Below are positions 1-6,747 of a stretch of 8,558 nucleotides of DNA, piece after piece. A program made the position numbers and the translations under genes. The number at the start of each line of letters is the position of its first letter. The first letter of the stretch is position 1. The DNA is from Burkholderiales bacterium. GTDB lineage: Bacteria > Pseudomonadota > Gammaproteobacteria > Burkholderiales > Burkholderiaceae_F. The notes under the pieces were generated by a model. The model was given only the letters and a program-made list of their open reading frames with translations. It ran no database searches and was not told the DNA's origin. The stretch covers positions 1 to 8,558 of the forward strand of contig JAJPXW010000191.1 of assembly GCA_021205255.1 (NCBI GenBank), in the 5' to 3' direction.

Positions 1-12
1 GGATTAATCACA

Positions 13-630
13 ATGAAAAAACTACTTGTGATTGGATTGGCGTTGGTGGCTTCTATCGGATATGGAGCTACTCTCCAGGAGCTTGAGAATCAATGCAGAC
101 AGAAAGAAGAGGCTGAGGCTTGTTATAAGGCGGCTCTCAGTTATGTAGATGGTGGAAACATTAGCGAAACCGACCGAAAAGACGGAATTGTCGAAGCCCC
201 GCAAGACTTTGCCAAAGCTAGGTTTTTTATGGAAGAAGCCTATGAGCTTGGTAGTTCGGACGCTACTGTAATTTTTGGCACGATGTTGATGGAAGGCATT
301 GGTGGGCCTGTAGATATTCCAAATGGAGAACTATTATTGGGCGAAGCCTGCGAAAATGGAGATTCATATACTTGCAGTCAATTAGGTAAAAAATATACAA
401 AGGGTGAAGGCAGTTTAAAAAAATCGCTGAAAAACGCTGCGAAATATTATGAATTGGGATGCAAGCTAGGTGATGGAGATAGTTGCTTAAACGCTGGGCG
501 CCAGTATTACGACGGAAGCGGCGTGCTCCAATCTTACGTCAAAGCCAAAGAATACTTTGCCAAGGCTTGCGAAGCTGACATTGAGAGCGGCTGCTCGCAA
601 TATGCAGAACTGAACAAAAAGGGTTACTAA
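13..630 (+). CDS. Secreted Cys-paired Sel1 repeat protein (205 aa)
   Basis: The N-terminus is a Sec signal peptide: Lys-Lys at residues 2-3, a hydrophobic core at about 4-18 and a small-residue cleavage region near 17-19. The mature chain is built of Sel1-like helical repeats with a Cys pair spaced eight or nine residues apart: C28/C37, C113/C121, C150/C158 and C186/C194. The canonical end of the unit is visible at about 168-186 (YDGSGVLQSYVKAKEYFAKA). A further unit at about 73-95 keeps the repeat shape (EAYELG, then DAT) but has neither Cys. Cys-paired Sel1 proteins of this kind (Helicobacter Hcp) are exported, disulfide-stabilised solenoids thought to bind proteins. No catalytic motif is visible, so a scaffold or binding role in the periplasm is inferred from the family. 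The ATG follows only a weak GGA near the window edge, so promoter and operon context upstream are unseen. A hairpin starts six bases after the stop. Related genes: the decayed copy at 1306-1755 and the large gene at 3671-6688. Confidence 0.9.
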   Translation: MKKLLVIGLALVASIGYGATLQELENQCRQKEEAEACYKAALSYVDGGNISETDRKDGIVEAPQDFAKARFFMEEAYELGSSDATVIFGTMLMEGIGGPVDIPNGELLLGEACENGDSYTCSQLGKKYTKGEGSLKKSLKNAAKYYELGCKLGDGDSCLNAGRQYYDGSGVLQSYVKAKEYFAKACEADIESGCSQYAELNKKGY

Positions 631-636
631 TCTTGT

Positions 637-665
637 GCTTGGGCAGAATGCAATCCTGTCCAAGC
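637..665 (+). terminator. Hairpin just after the Sel1 gene; possible terminator without a T-tract
   Basis: GCTTGGGCAG (637-646) pairs with CTGTCCAAGC (656-665), giving a 10-bp stem with a single G-U pair and a 9-base loop. It begins six bases past the TAA at 628-630, the usual place for a terminator. No run of T follows, so intrinsic termination in the classical form is not supported. It may instead protect the mRNA 3' end or work with Rho. Confidence 0.45.
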
Positions 666-1305
666 TAGTGTCAGCTCATTCCTGCAAGATAGGTCGCCTT
701 CGCTTTAGTAAATCTGAACGCTAATATGAACGCCTAACTTCGATCCAACCGCACATTAGAGATTTCTTAACTAGAGTTCAATTAATTCCATTCTCAACTC
801 ACCAAAAGACGTTATTTGCGCATTTAAAGTCTATCCAATAGAAAACCAAGTGCCCATTCAAAGGACACTAACTAGCGAGCCTCAGACAAGCAGCATGATC
901 CTCTGAAATCTACTCTCTATAAGAATGAATAGACTTAGAGTAGTTGCACTTCACAATTGCTTCTCTAACCATTACAAGAGGTACATAAAAGGTACTTTTA
1001 GAAAAATTGATCCTCCTAACTTCTTATTCTAGATAGCCTCCTAGAATAATAGAGTTAACAATAAGAACTATCATAAAGCGTCTGAATTTAATCGGGTAAA
1101 CAGGCCAAGCGCTTAGCGAATCTACATTAAGCTACTATAAGAAGAAACTACACTTAATGCGACACCAAGTCTAACCTTTCCTACTACAAATTCTTCAATT
1201 ATGAATCTTAAGCTGTATCCCGACTGGAAAACGGAAACCTTAAAATCGGGGTTGAAATAAGTGATAAAATAAGAGCTAATACTTGAAAATTAGGACACAC
1301 ATTTA
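666..1305. other. Non-coding stretch, about 640 bases
   Basis: I see no convincing gene on either strand. Open frames are short and lack a start with a ribosome-binding site. The longest I traced is a 56-codon start-less frame on the minus strand, running from about 1289 down to about 1120, whose translation matches nothing I recognise. A perfect 9-bp inverted repeat lies at 1024-1049, and a weak 7-bp one with a 20-base loop at 910-943. No tRNA-like or CRISPR-like pattern was seen. Because the next segment holds a decayed Sel1 gene, this stretch may be old coding DNA eroded past recognition. Confidence 0.5.
1024..1049. repeat. Perfect 9-bp inverted repeat in non-coding DNA
   Basis: TTATTCTAG (1024-1032) and CTAGAATAA (1041-1049) are exact reverse complements around an 8-base loop. 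No gene boundary is near on either side, so a terminator or operator role is not indicated. The stem is AT-rich and would be weak in RNA. Confidence 0.45.
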
Positions 1306-1560
1306 TTAATAAGGAACTAGATCAACATCCTTATAAAGCGTGCAGGCCGCCTCTTCTCCTAACTGACACGCCTTTAAATAAAATTCTTTTGCCTTGAGTT
1401 TAGATCGTGAAACAGCCCAGCCGGCTTCATACAATATTCCCATGAAACTGCAACTTGCAGAATCGTTCAAAGCACAACCTGGTTCTGCATATTTTCTGCA
1501 CAGTGCATAGTTAACAGGAGTGCCCTGACCCGTGAAATACCAGAGTTTGACACCAAATTT
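1306..1560 (-). pseudogene. Decayed Cys-paired Sel1 repeat gene (3' remnant)
   Basis: The minus strand is open from 1560 down to the TAA at 1306-1308 (84 codons). It encodes unmistakable Sel1 repeat text, including LWYFTGQGTPVNYA, then EPGCALNDSASCSFMGILYE, then LKAKEFYLKACQLGEEAACT. Cys pairs sit in the same positions as in the flanking Sel1 genes. There is no proper start: a TGA lies immediately upstream at 1561-1563, and the first in-frame ATG (1443-1441) falls inside a repeat unit, leaving only 45 codons. Further Sel1-like scraps continue upstream in other frames. CLAWY, a stop, then SGLKAKLKIWCQT lies at about 1600-1544, and DGQACLELS lies within about 1755-1682. Frameshifts plus stops make this a dead gene rather than a short one. 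The gene seems to have lain on the strand opposite the intact Sel1 gene at 13-630. Whether the original product had a signal peptide cannot be seen. Confidence 0.8.
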
Positions 1561-1755
1561 TCAACTTGGCCTTTAAGCCACTTTAGTACCAAGCTAAACA
1601 ACGATAGTATGGACTAACTTTTTATAGATTTAATACACATGACCAGCTAACAGCTGATGAATTGGGCAGTGAGGGGAGATTTTATGGTAGAGTGCGCTCT
1701 TTGTTTGCGCTTAGTTCTAAACATGCTTGGCCATCAAGACTGTCAAAAGCAACTT

Positions 1756-2022
1756 TCAGGCCTAGGCTTGGAAGGTACTCCTACTTGATTGTGCCACTGC
1801 TATGAGAAATTGCCTCGTACCAAAAGCAAGTTACTATGTAATTAGAACGGAGCAACTGCGATACATGACCGATCCTAACCTCTTATATTTTGGCTAAAGA
1901 CAATTCTCTAATTGCCATTAGGATTTCAATTTATTCTCATTCCAATAATGAACTTTCCAACGAAGAGCGAAATCAGCTGCAATCAGATGGTCTACTAGTA
2001 ACAAAGAACCATTGGGAGCTTT
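1756..2022. other. Non-coding stretch between the Sel1 remnant and the paralogue pair
   Basis: No supportable gene. The plus strand is open from 1869 past 2022 into the antisense of the next gene, with a coding-like text (for example NNELSNEERNQLQSDGLLV), but it has no ATG, only a TTG at 1890 without a ribosome-binding site. I treat it as a possible fragment only. No clear terminator was found downstream of the minus-strand gene that stops at 2023. Confidence 0.4.
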
Positions 2023-2643
2023 TCACTTTTTCATATGTTTACTGTTTTTGTCCCTGCGTTCTTTGTCACATTCGTTCAAAATCTCATCCTTATTCCAGCA
2101 ATAGGCTTCGACATATTTTCTCTTATAAGTTTCGAAATCTGCTTCCTTGTTTAAGCGCTCAGAGGTATTGACGATGCTATTTCTTTCGATAAGTCGCCTG
2201 CGGATGATGCCGATAGTGTAAGAAGGTATCTTGTCCCCGATAAAATCGAGAACGAATCTATAGTTAATTCCATGGCCTGTTCTTTCGGGAAGCATCTCCT
2301 GCTCTATTAGAAAGCTTATTCCAAGTGTGGCTGAAACACGTTTATCGTCCTCGGTTAATGCTGTCATTTTTACTAATTCGGATCCTTTCTTTTCAAGCCG
2401 GACGTAACCACGATATCCAAAACTAACATCGAGCGTCACATCAACTGCTACTTGAGTCCCATCGGTAAACTGATATAAGAACTTTGCAGTACGGTATCCC
2501 GGTTCATTGCCAAACCCAATAGATATTCCTTCATTTAATCCTAGTGAAATTGGTCCGTTAGAGTTTGGATCCTCTGCTCTAGTGGAAACGATTTCGTGAT
2601 CCATCAATCTAGGAGATATATAGCATTGCGATTTTCCAATCAT
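2023..2643 (-). CDS. Uncharacterised protein (206 aa), second gene of a tandem paralogue pair
   Basis: I do not recognise a named family. There is no signal peptide or membrane segment, so it is probably cytoplasmic. The middle looks like a beta-rich domain: residues about 50-75 read AKFLYQFTDGTQVAVDVTL, and about 125-155 read NYRFVLDFIGDKIPSYTIG followed by IRRRLIE. The C-terminal 50 residues are highly charged and probably helical, ending in a basic tail. Two blocks match the upstream gene product by eye: FTDGT against FEDGT, and FIGDKIPSYTIGIIRRRLIE against FFDGKCPRYSVEAIDRRKID, at similar spacing. This makes the two genes diverged duplicates. The ATG (2643-2641) overlaps the TGA of the upstream gene as ATGA, implying one transcript and coupled translation; a weak AAGGA lies about 14 bases upstream. 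The gene ends in TGA at 2023. Function is unknown. Confidence 0.8.
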   Translation of the reverse strand: MIGKSQCYISPRLMDHEIVSTRAEDPNSNGPISLGLNEGISIGFGNEPGYRTAKFLYQFTDGTQVAVDVTLDVSFGYRGYVRLEKKGSELVKMTALTEDDKRVSATLGISFLIEQEMLPERTGHGINYRFVLDFIGDKIPSYTIGIIRRRLIERNSIVNTSERLNKEADFETYKRKYVEAYCWNKDEILNECDKERRDKNSKHMKK

Positions 2644-3239
2644 GATAATTCTTCATCCTTTTCGTCCGAATCTTCATCTTCTACGGCTTCAGCCAATTCA
2701 CTCCAGCTTTCAATAAAATCTTCCCAGACTTCACCATCAAAAGTCCCGTCTTCACTAGGTAGCTTTGCAGGATCAATCTTGCGTCTATCTATTGCTTCAA
2801 CTGAATACCTAGGACACTTGCCATCGAAGAAGTGGAACTGAAGAGCAATTTCTGGTTCGGATATCCAGTCTGGTTTGGTGCGCTCGTATTTAGTTCGTCT
2901 GTAATCTCCTGGCCACAGAAATCCATACTGTTTTCGTGGGTCCTCGGATCGAACAGGATAGGCCACTCGTTGTATTAAATCTCCCATACGAGTAAGACGC
3001 CATGAAATCTTGACAGGCCCTGGCTTAGGATAGGCTCCACTGATCTGCATTCCTAGCACAGTGCCATCTTCGAATTTGACCTGAGCCTCACCAATTCCCG
3101 TTCTTGGAACTGCTGGAACGCACCAGTCAATATTCACGGCTCTGCGTGGAGTGTTTTTAGTGGGATTTGCCGGCCAGAATACAAATTCTTCGTGATCCCT
3201 GTCGACATAGAGTATGAAATCGGGTTTTGATAGGTCCAT
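2640..3239 (-). CDS. Uncharacterised protein (199 aa), first gene of a tandem paralogue pair
   Basis: This gene has no recognised family, signal peptide or membrane segment. I chose the ATG at 3239-3237 because GGAGG (3252-3248) lies eight bases before it. An alternative TTG at 3254 would put that Shine-Dalgarno inside the coding region, and the ATG at 3245 is only two bases from it. The protein begins MDLSKPDFILYVDRDHEEFV, then has a beta-type core with AQVKFEDGTVLGMQISGA, KISWRLTRMGD and, further on, IALQFHFFDGKCPRYSVEA followed by IDRRKID. The last 40 residues are strongly acidic (many Glu and Asp). The core blocks align with the downstream gene product, whose tail is by contrast basic. 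It is first in a two-gene unit with a 4-base overlap. What the pair does cannot be read from sequence; small paired beta proteins with oppositely charged tails could bind each other, but that is speculation. Confidence 0.82.
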   Translation of the reverse strand: MDLSKPDFILYVDRDHEEFVFWPANPTKNTPRRAVNIDWCVPAVPRTGIGEAQVKFEDGTVLGMQISGAYPKPGPVKISWRLTRMGDLIQRVAYPVRSEDPRKQYGFLWPGDYRRTKYERTKPDWISEPEIALQFHFFDGKCPRYSVEAIDRRKIDPAKLPSEDGTFDGEVWEDFIESWSELAEAVEDEDSDEKDEELS

Positions 3240-3247
3240 GTGCATTG

Positions 3248-3252
3248 CCTCC
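3248..3252 (-). promoter_or_regulatory. Strong Shine-Dalgarno that fixes the start of the paralogue pair
   Basis: The minus strand reads GGAGG here, eight bases before the ATG at 3239. It decides against the longer TTG-initiated reading and against the closer ATG at 3245. Confidence 0.7.
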
Positions 3253-3604
3253 AAAATAATGGAATAAATTCACGGCAACGCTGTGGCCCACTAACTTTTG
3301 TTTTCGGAAGAGTTAGAAGATCTTCCGTATATTTATCTTGCCAACATAACGTTAGCCGTTAAGGAGATGCTACTCTGATTCAGAGGACAAGACTTACCTG
3401 CACAATAAGACTAGGAATTTTGAAACCGCTGGACCGAACAAAGCAAAAGCAAAATGCAAAAACTTGCATTCATTGAAGGCGTTGGTGTTAAATCCGTTTG
3501 GGCTGTCAAGACCAGATCATCCTAACCAGCAATTTTGAACATGAGCACTCTGTGGTTATTTGGCCGATGTAAAGTCTAAGGTCAATTATTTCTATATCTC
3601 AAGC
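3253..3604. other. Non-coding stretch upstream of the paralogue pair
   Basis: No gene with a start and ribosome-binding site is visible. It holds two small inverted repeats: CGGAAGA (3305-3311) with TCTTCCG (3321-3327), and AATGCAA (3453-3459) with TTGCATT (3464-3470). On the minus strand the second is followed by T-rich sequence and may stop transcripts coming from the large Sel1 gene. The plus strand is open but start-less from 3356 to the TGA at 3536-3538. The promoter of the paralogue pair should lie here, but I found no convincing -35/-10 pair. Confidence 0.45.
3453..3470 (-). terminator. Hairpin with T-rich flank on the minus strand; weak terminator candidate
   Basis: The 7-bp perfect stem AATGCAA/TTGCATT has a 4-base loop. 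Read on the minus strand it continues into TTGCTTTTGCTTTG, a broken T-tract. It lies about 200 bases past the stop of the large Sel1 gene and upstream of the paralogue pair, so it could insulate the two transcription units. Confidence 0.3.
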
Positions 3605-3624
3605 TGGAGGCCGCCTGGCCTCCA
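3605..3624 (-). terminator. GC-rich hairpin downstream of the large Sel1 gene
   Basis: TGGAGGCC (3605-3612) and GGCCTCCA (3617-3624) form a perfect 8-bp stem with a 4-base loop. It is the most stable hairpin I found in the window. It lies about 46 bases beyond the TAG of the minus-strand gene ending at 3671. No T-run follows on either strand, so it is a terminator or mRNA-end stabiliser of non-classical type. No plus-strand gene ends nearby. Confidence 0.55.
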
Positions 3625-3670
3625 ACAATTAGCATGCCTAAAAGTTCATTGAAGTCCTAAATGTAGCGAT

Positions 3671-6600
3671 CTACTTTGCTCTGGATTTAGATTTAGGTTT
3701 GGACTTGGGTTTTGTTAATTCGGCCAAATCCGCCGCACGAAGCTTATTCCAGTTCTGTTCACATTGCTCGGAGGACGAGTTCAAATGGTAATCAACGTAA
3801 GTTGCAAGGTAACCCGAGCCGCAAATCGTATTTCTGTCGTCCAGCCACTGGTTTTGCGAGGTCTGGAGAGCTTCCTTATCTGAAGCCTTTGCAAGGGCCT
3901 TTTGGAAATTGCCCAGCATCAACTTCTCGGGGCTTCTATTATTGCGAAAAGCCTTAGGCAGCATTGAGACGGCAATTTCGCTGTTTTCTAGAATAAGCTC
4001 CCCTTGTTCGGACATAAGCATTTTCTTAAGTAATAGCCGGTCCTCCTCACTAAGATTTGAGGGGGAAAGGAGTTCGGTAACGTCTTCGGATAGGTCCGTG
4101 TTCCTAGCTTCGGAGTAGGCCAGGTCCTCCTTTAGCCGACTACTTCCTGATTTGTTGGTATTGGCGATAGCCTTCTCGTAGGTAGTCTTGAGCACCTTCA
4201 TTAAGTAGCCATTTTGCTCAAGAAGGCAAAGAAGACCACTTCCATTTTTATCTTCCTGTTTGCAAGCAGCTCGAATTTCCTCTGGATAATAGGATGAAGA
4301 TGGAGACTTCAGTCTTTGGGCCAGTTTCTTATATTCCTGGCAAGATTCTTGAGAATTCCCGGAGTCGCAAGCTAATTTAAAGAAATCGCGTGCTTTTTCG
4401 AAGTCCATGCTTTGTACATAGTTGAATGCACTTTGTTGGCAATCTGCGTAGAAGCCATGGTCACAGGATTGAGCAAGGTACTTCGTATTCAACAAATGGA
4501 GATTCTTCCCTAAAGATTCTGAGAGGGGATTTGAGGTTGAGAATAAAAAAGAAAGCGTATGGCAGGATTTTGCAGAGCCACTATTACAATCTTTTTCGTT
4601 AACTTCTATTGCGTTTTCAAACAGTTCTTTCGCCTTTGCGAAGAACTCCTTGGCCTTTGACTCGTCTTTTGGTAGTAGCCCTTTTGGTAGGAAGTCATTT
4701 CTGTCGGCGTAGAATTCGCTGATTTTCAAGCAATCATCCCAATCACCTAAACTACAGCTTTTGGCATAGTACTGGATTGCTTTTGCATAGGATTTCTCTA
4801 AAGCGTTGAAACCTAGTTCATGCCACCAGCCTAGAGAACCGCATGCCTCTCCAGCACCAAGCTCGCAAGCCTTAGTGTAATAGTCGATAGCTTTCTGGTC
4901 TGACTCTTCGACACTTTGGCCTAATGAGTACACATAACCTAGCTCTGTACAGCCGGTGCCGCTATTTAGCTCGCAACCCTTGGCATAGAAGTCGACAGCT
5001 TTCTTATCTGACTGCCCGATGCCTAGACCGTATCGGTAAAGCTCGCCTAGCTCTGTACAGCCAGCGCCGCTATTTAGCTCGCAACCCTTGGCATAGAAGT
5101 CGGCCGCTTTCTGATAGGACTGCGTGACACCACGTCCTAGAGCGTACATATTGCCTAAATTAGAGCATGCCGCTCCGTCATTCGACTCACAGGCCTTCGT
5201 GTAGGATTCGACGGCTATTTCATTTGGCTTGGAGACACTTTGACCTGTGTTGCTAAGTGCAATCAGGTTGGAGCATACTTCTCCGAATTTCAACTCGCAG
5301 CCTTTTGCGTAGGATTCAACTGCTTTTGGAAAGGACTGCTCAACTCCTTGGCCAATGACATAGAGATAACCTAAGTTCTCGCATGCGTTTTCATTTCCAA
5401 GTCCGCAGCTCTCAGAATAATAGTCGGCCGCCTTAGTGTACGACTGCCCGACGCCCTGGCCGAAGTAGTAGGAGCGCGCAAGGTTATAGCACGCTTTACC
5501 ATTTTTAAGTCCGCATCCTTTGGCGTAGAACTCTGATGCCTTTTGATTCGACTGTGGAACTCCCAGACCATTCTGGTAAAGGATGCCCATGTTAGCGCAA
5601 GATAGCCCACTATTCAGCTGGCATCCTTTCGAAAAATATTCAACTGCCTTTTCGTAGGAAAGGGAGACACCTTGGCCGTTGGCGTAAAGAACGGCTATAT
5701 CGTTGCATGCGTCGCTGTCTCCGGAAAAGCACCCCTTCTGGAAGTATTCAGCTGCTTTGATTGATGACTGATCGACTCCAGTGCCCTCTCGATAAAGAAG
5801 ACCAATTCTGAAGCAGGCGGCACCGAGCCCCGCATCGCAGGCTCTTGTGTAGTACTCATATGCCTTCTCATACGACTGAGGAATGCCCCGTCCTTCAGTA
5901 CTCCAAAGTCCAAGGGCAAAGCAAGCATCTCTAAAGCCGAGTGGACAAGCTTTTGCGTAATATTCAGCCGCCTTCTCATACGACTGAGGCACAATCTGAC
6001 CTTCGGCATACCAAAGACCAAGAGTGCGACAGGAATCGCCGTTTTCCAGCCCGCAGCCCTTGTCGTAGTACTCGACGGCCTTTGCACCGGACTTGGGAAC
6101 ACCATTGCCGTTGCTATATAGATTACCTAGGCTGTAGCAAGAATCTCCAATGTCTAAAGTGCAGCCTTTTTCGTAGTACTTAACGGCTTCCTTATAGGAT
6201 TTGGAAACTCCTTCGCCAGAACTATACAAATTGCCTAGGGTGTAGCACGCTTTGCCAAAATTCAGTTCGCACCCCTTTGAATAGGCCTTTGCAGCTTTCT
6301 CGTCAGACTGCTCTGTACCCCAACCCTTTTTATATACATCGCCGAGGGTATAGCAACTTTGCGCATATTTGAGCTCGCATGCCTTCCTGTAGAACTCGGT
6401 GGCTTTCTCTTTAGATTCCTCTACGCCCCAACCTTGAAAGTAGAGTTCGGCAAGCTCTGAACATCCAGCTCCGTTATTGAGGTCACAAGCTTTCTCGAAG
6501 TACTGAGCGGCCTTCGTATATAACTCTTCGCCTCCGTTTCCTTCGTTAAATTCGGACTCAAATTTAGATCCTAGCGTAAAACAGGCGTCTCCGTCCTTTT

Positions 6601-6688
6601 GCAGACAACTGGCTTCGAGATTTTCAATTTCGCCTGCGCAACATGTGCTCGCCAACATAGATAAAAATACTAAAGATAGTAATCTCAC
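3671..6688 (-). CDS. Large secreted Cys-paired Sel1 repeat protein with LprI-like C-terminal region (1005 aa)
   Basis: The chain opens with a signal peptide (residues 1 to about 18, ending STCCAG); the Cys there fit a lipobox poorly, so signal peptidase I is more likely. A first degenerate unit follows. Residues 66-605 are fifteen consecutive units of exactly 36 residues, each of the form K-[AG]-C-x7-C-x-x-[LI]-[GA], then Y, G-x-G, KA and YY. Irregular units with Cys pairs continue to about 790. Such Sel1 solenoids bind proteins, and the Cys pairs imply an oxidising compartment. From residue 800 a new region begins with YYPEEIRAACK (C809), C821 and L822, and a helix to about 845. After an acidic linker comes QNQWLDDRNTIC (W948, R952, C956) with C976, which resembles the W-x3-R-x3-C end of LprI-like lysozyme inhibitor domains (DUF1311). 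That assignment is by eye. The tail is Lys-rich. The start is GTG, supported by AAGGA nine bases upstream. The gene is divergent from the gene at 6881, with which it shares the PEE-C module. Confidence 0.92.
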   Translation of the reverse strand: MRLLSLVFLSMLASTCCAGEIENLEASCLQKDGDACFTLGSKFESEFNEGNGGEELYTKAAQYFEKACDLNNGAGCSELAELYFQGWGVEESKEKATEFYRKACELKYAQSCYTLGDVYKKGWGTEQSDEKAAKAYSKGCELNFGKACYTLGNLYSSGEGVSKSYKEAVKYYEKGCTLDIGDSCYSLGNLYSNGNGVPKSGAKAVEYYDKGCGLENGDSCRTLGLWYAEGQIVPQSYEKAAEYYAKACPLGFRDACFALGLWSTEGRGIPQSYEKAYEYYTRACDAGLGAACFRIGLLYREGTGVDQSSIKAAEYFQKGCFSGDSDACNDIAVLYANGQGVSLSYEKAVEYFSKGCQLNSGLSCANMGILYQNGLGVPQSNQKASEFYAKGCGLKNGKACYNLARSYYFGQGVGQSYTKAADYYSESCGLGNENACENLGYLYVIGQGVEQSFPKAVESYAKGCELKFGEVCSNLIALSNTGQSVSKPNEIAVESYTKACESNDGAACSNLGNMYALGRGVTQSYQKAADFYAKGCELNSGAGCTELGELYRYGLGIGQSDKKAVDFYAKGCELNSGTGCTELGYVYSLGQSVEESDQKAIDYYTKACELGAGEACGSLGWWHELGFNALEKSYAKAIQYYAKSCSLGDWDDCLKISEFYADRNDFLPKGLLPKDESKAKEFFAKAKELFENAIEVNEKDCNSGSAKSCHTLSFLFSTSNPLSESLGKNLHLLNTKYLAQSCDHGFYADCQQSAFNYVQSMDFEKARDFFKLACDSGNSQESCQEYKKLAQRLKSPSSSYYPEEIRAACKQEDKNGSGLLCLLEQNGYLMKVLKTTYEKAIANTNKSGSSRLKEDLAYSEARNTDLSEDVTELLSPSNLSEEDRLLLKKMLMSEQGELILENSEIAVSMLPKAFRNNRSPEKLMLGNFQKALAKASDKEALQTSQNQWLDDRNTICGSGYLATYVDYHLNSSSEQCEQNWNKLRAADLAELTKPKSKPKSKSRAK
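4938..5102. repeat. Near-identical 57-bp direct repeat inside the Sel1 array
   Basis: The segment 4938-4994 recurs at 5046-5102, offset by exactly 108 bases (36 codons), with two mismatches that I can see (ccggtgcc against ccagcgcc). It encodes the junctions of units 15 and 16 (KGCELNSG followed by GCTELG). Other units are far more diverged at the DNA level, so this is a recent unit duplication or a gene-conversion tract. Confidence 0.8.
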
Positions 6689-6697
6689 AGTCCGCTT

Positions 6698-6702
6698 TCC
6701 TT
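6698..6702 (-). promoter_or_regulatory. Shine-Dalgarno supporting a GTG start
   Basis: The minus strand reads AAGGA nine bases before the GTG at 6688-6686. The signal peptide begins right at this GTG (MRLLSLVFLSM), which agrees with the choice. Confidence 0.65.
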
Positions 6703-6718
6703 GGGTATTAATGTCGTA

Positions 6719-6747
6719 ATAATGTCGGGAAGAAATCTAGCATTCAA
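6719..6747 (-). promoter_or_regulatory. Candidate sigma-70 promoter of the large Sel1 gene
   Basis: On the minus strand TTGAAT (6747-6742) and CATTAT (6724-6719) are separated by exactly 17 bases. Each hexamer matches its consensus at four of six positions. The predicted start point near 6712 leaves a short leader of about 24 bases before the GTG, with the Shine-Dalgarno inside it. This is a pattern match only. Confidence 0.35.

Noticed and set aside
1120..1289. 56-codon start-less minus-strand frame
   Set aside because: This length is common by chance in AT-rich DNA, and the translation shows no repeat or motif shared with neighbouring genes.
666..1300. Integron-like attC sites in the long gaps
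   Set aside because: Isolated matches to the loose core patterns (for example GCCTAAC near 732) are not arranged as paired simple sites at the expected spacing, and the genes are in mixed orientations.
1890..2171. 93-codon plus-strand frame with a TTG start
   Set aside because: It has no ribosome-binding site, and about half of it is antisense to the minus-strand gene at 2023-2643, which has better support. Kept only as a possible fragment up to 2022.
5695..6105. Long minus-strand frame inside the large Sel1 gene
   Set aside because: It arises because the in-frame gene has a 108-base period, so alternative frames stay open too. The Sel1 frame explains the DNA.
4938..6600. Regular repeats suggestive of CRISPR or satellite DNA
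   Set aside because: The 108-base period is exactly 36 codons and encodes Sel1 units, so it is a protein repeat.
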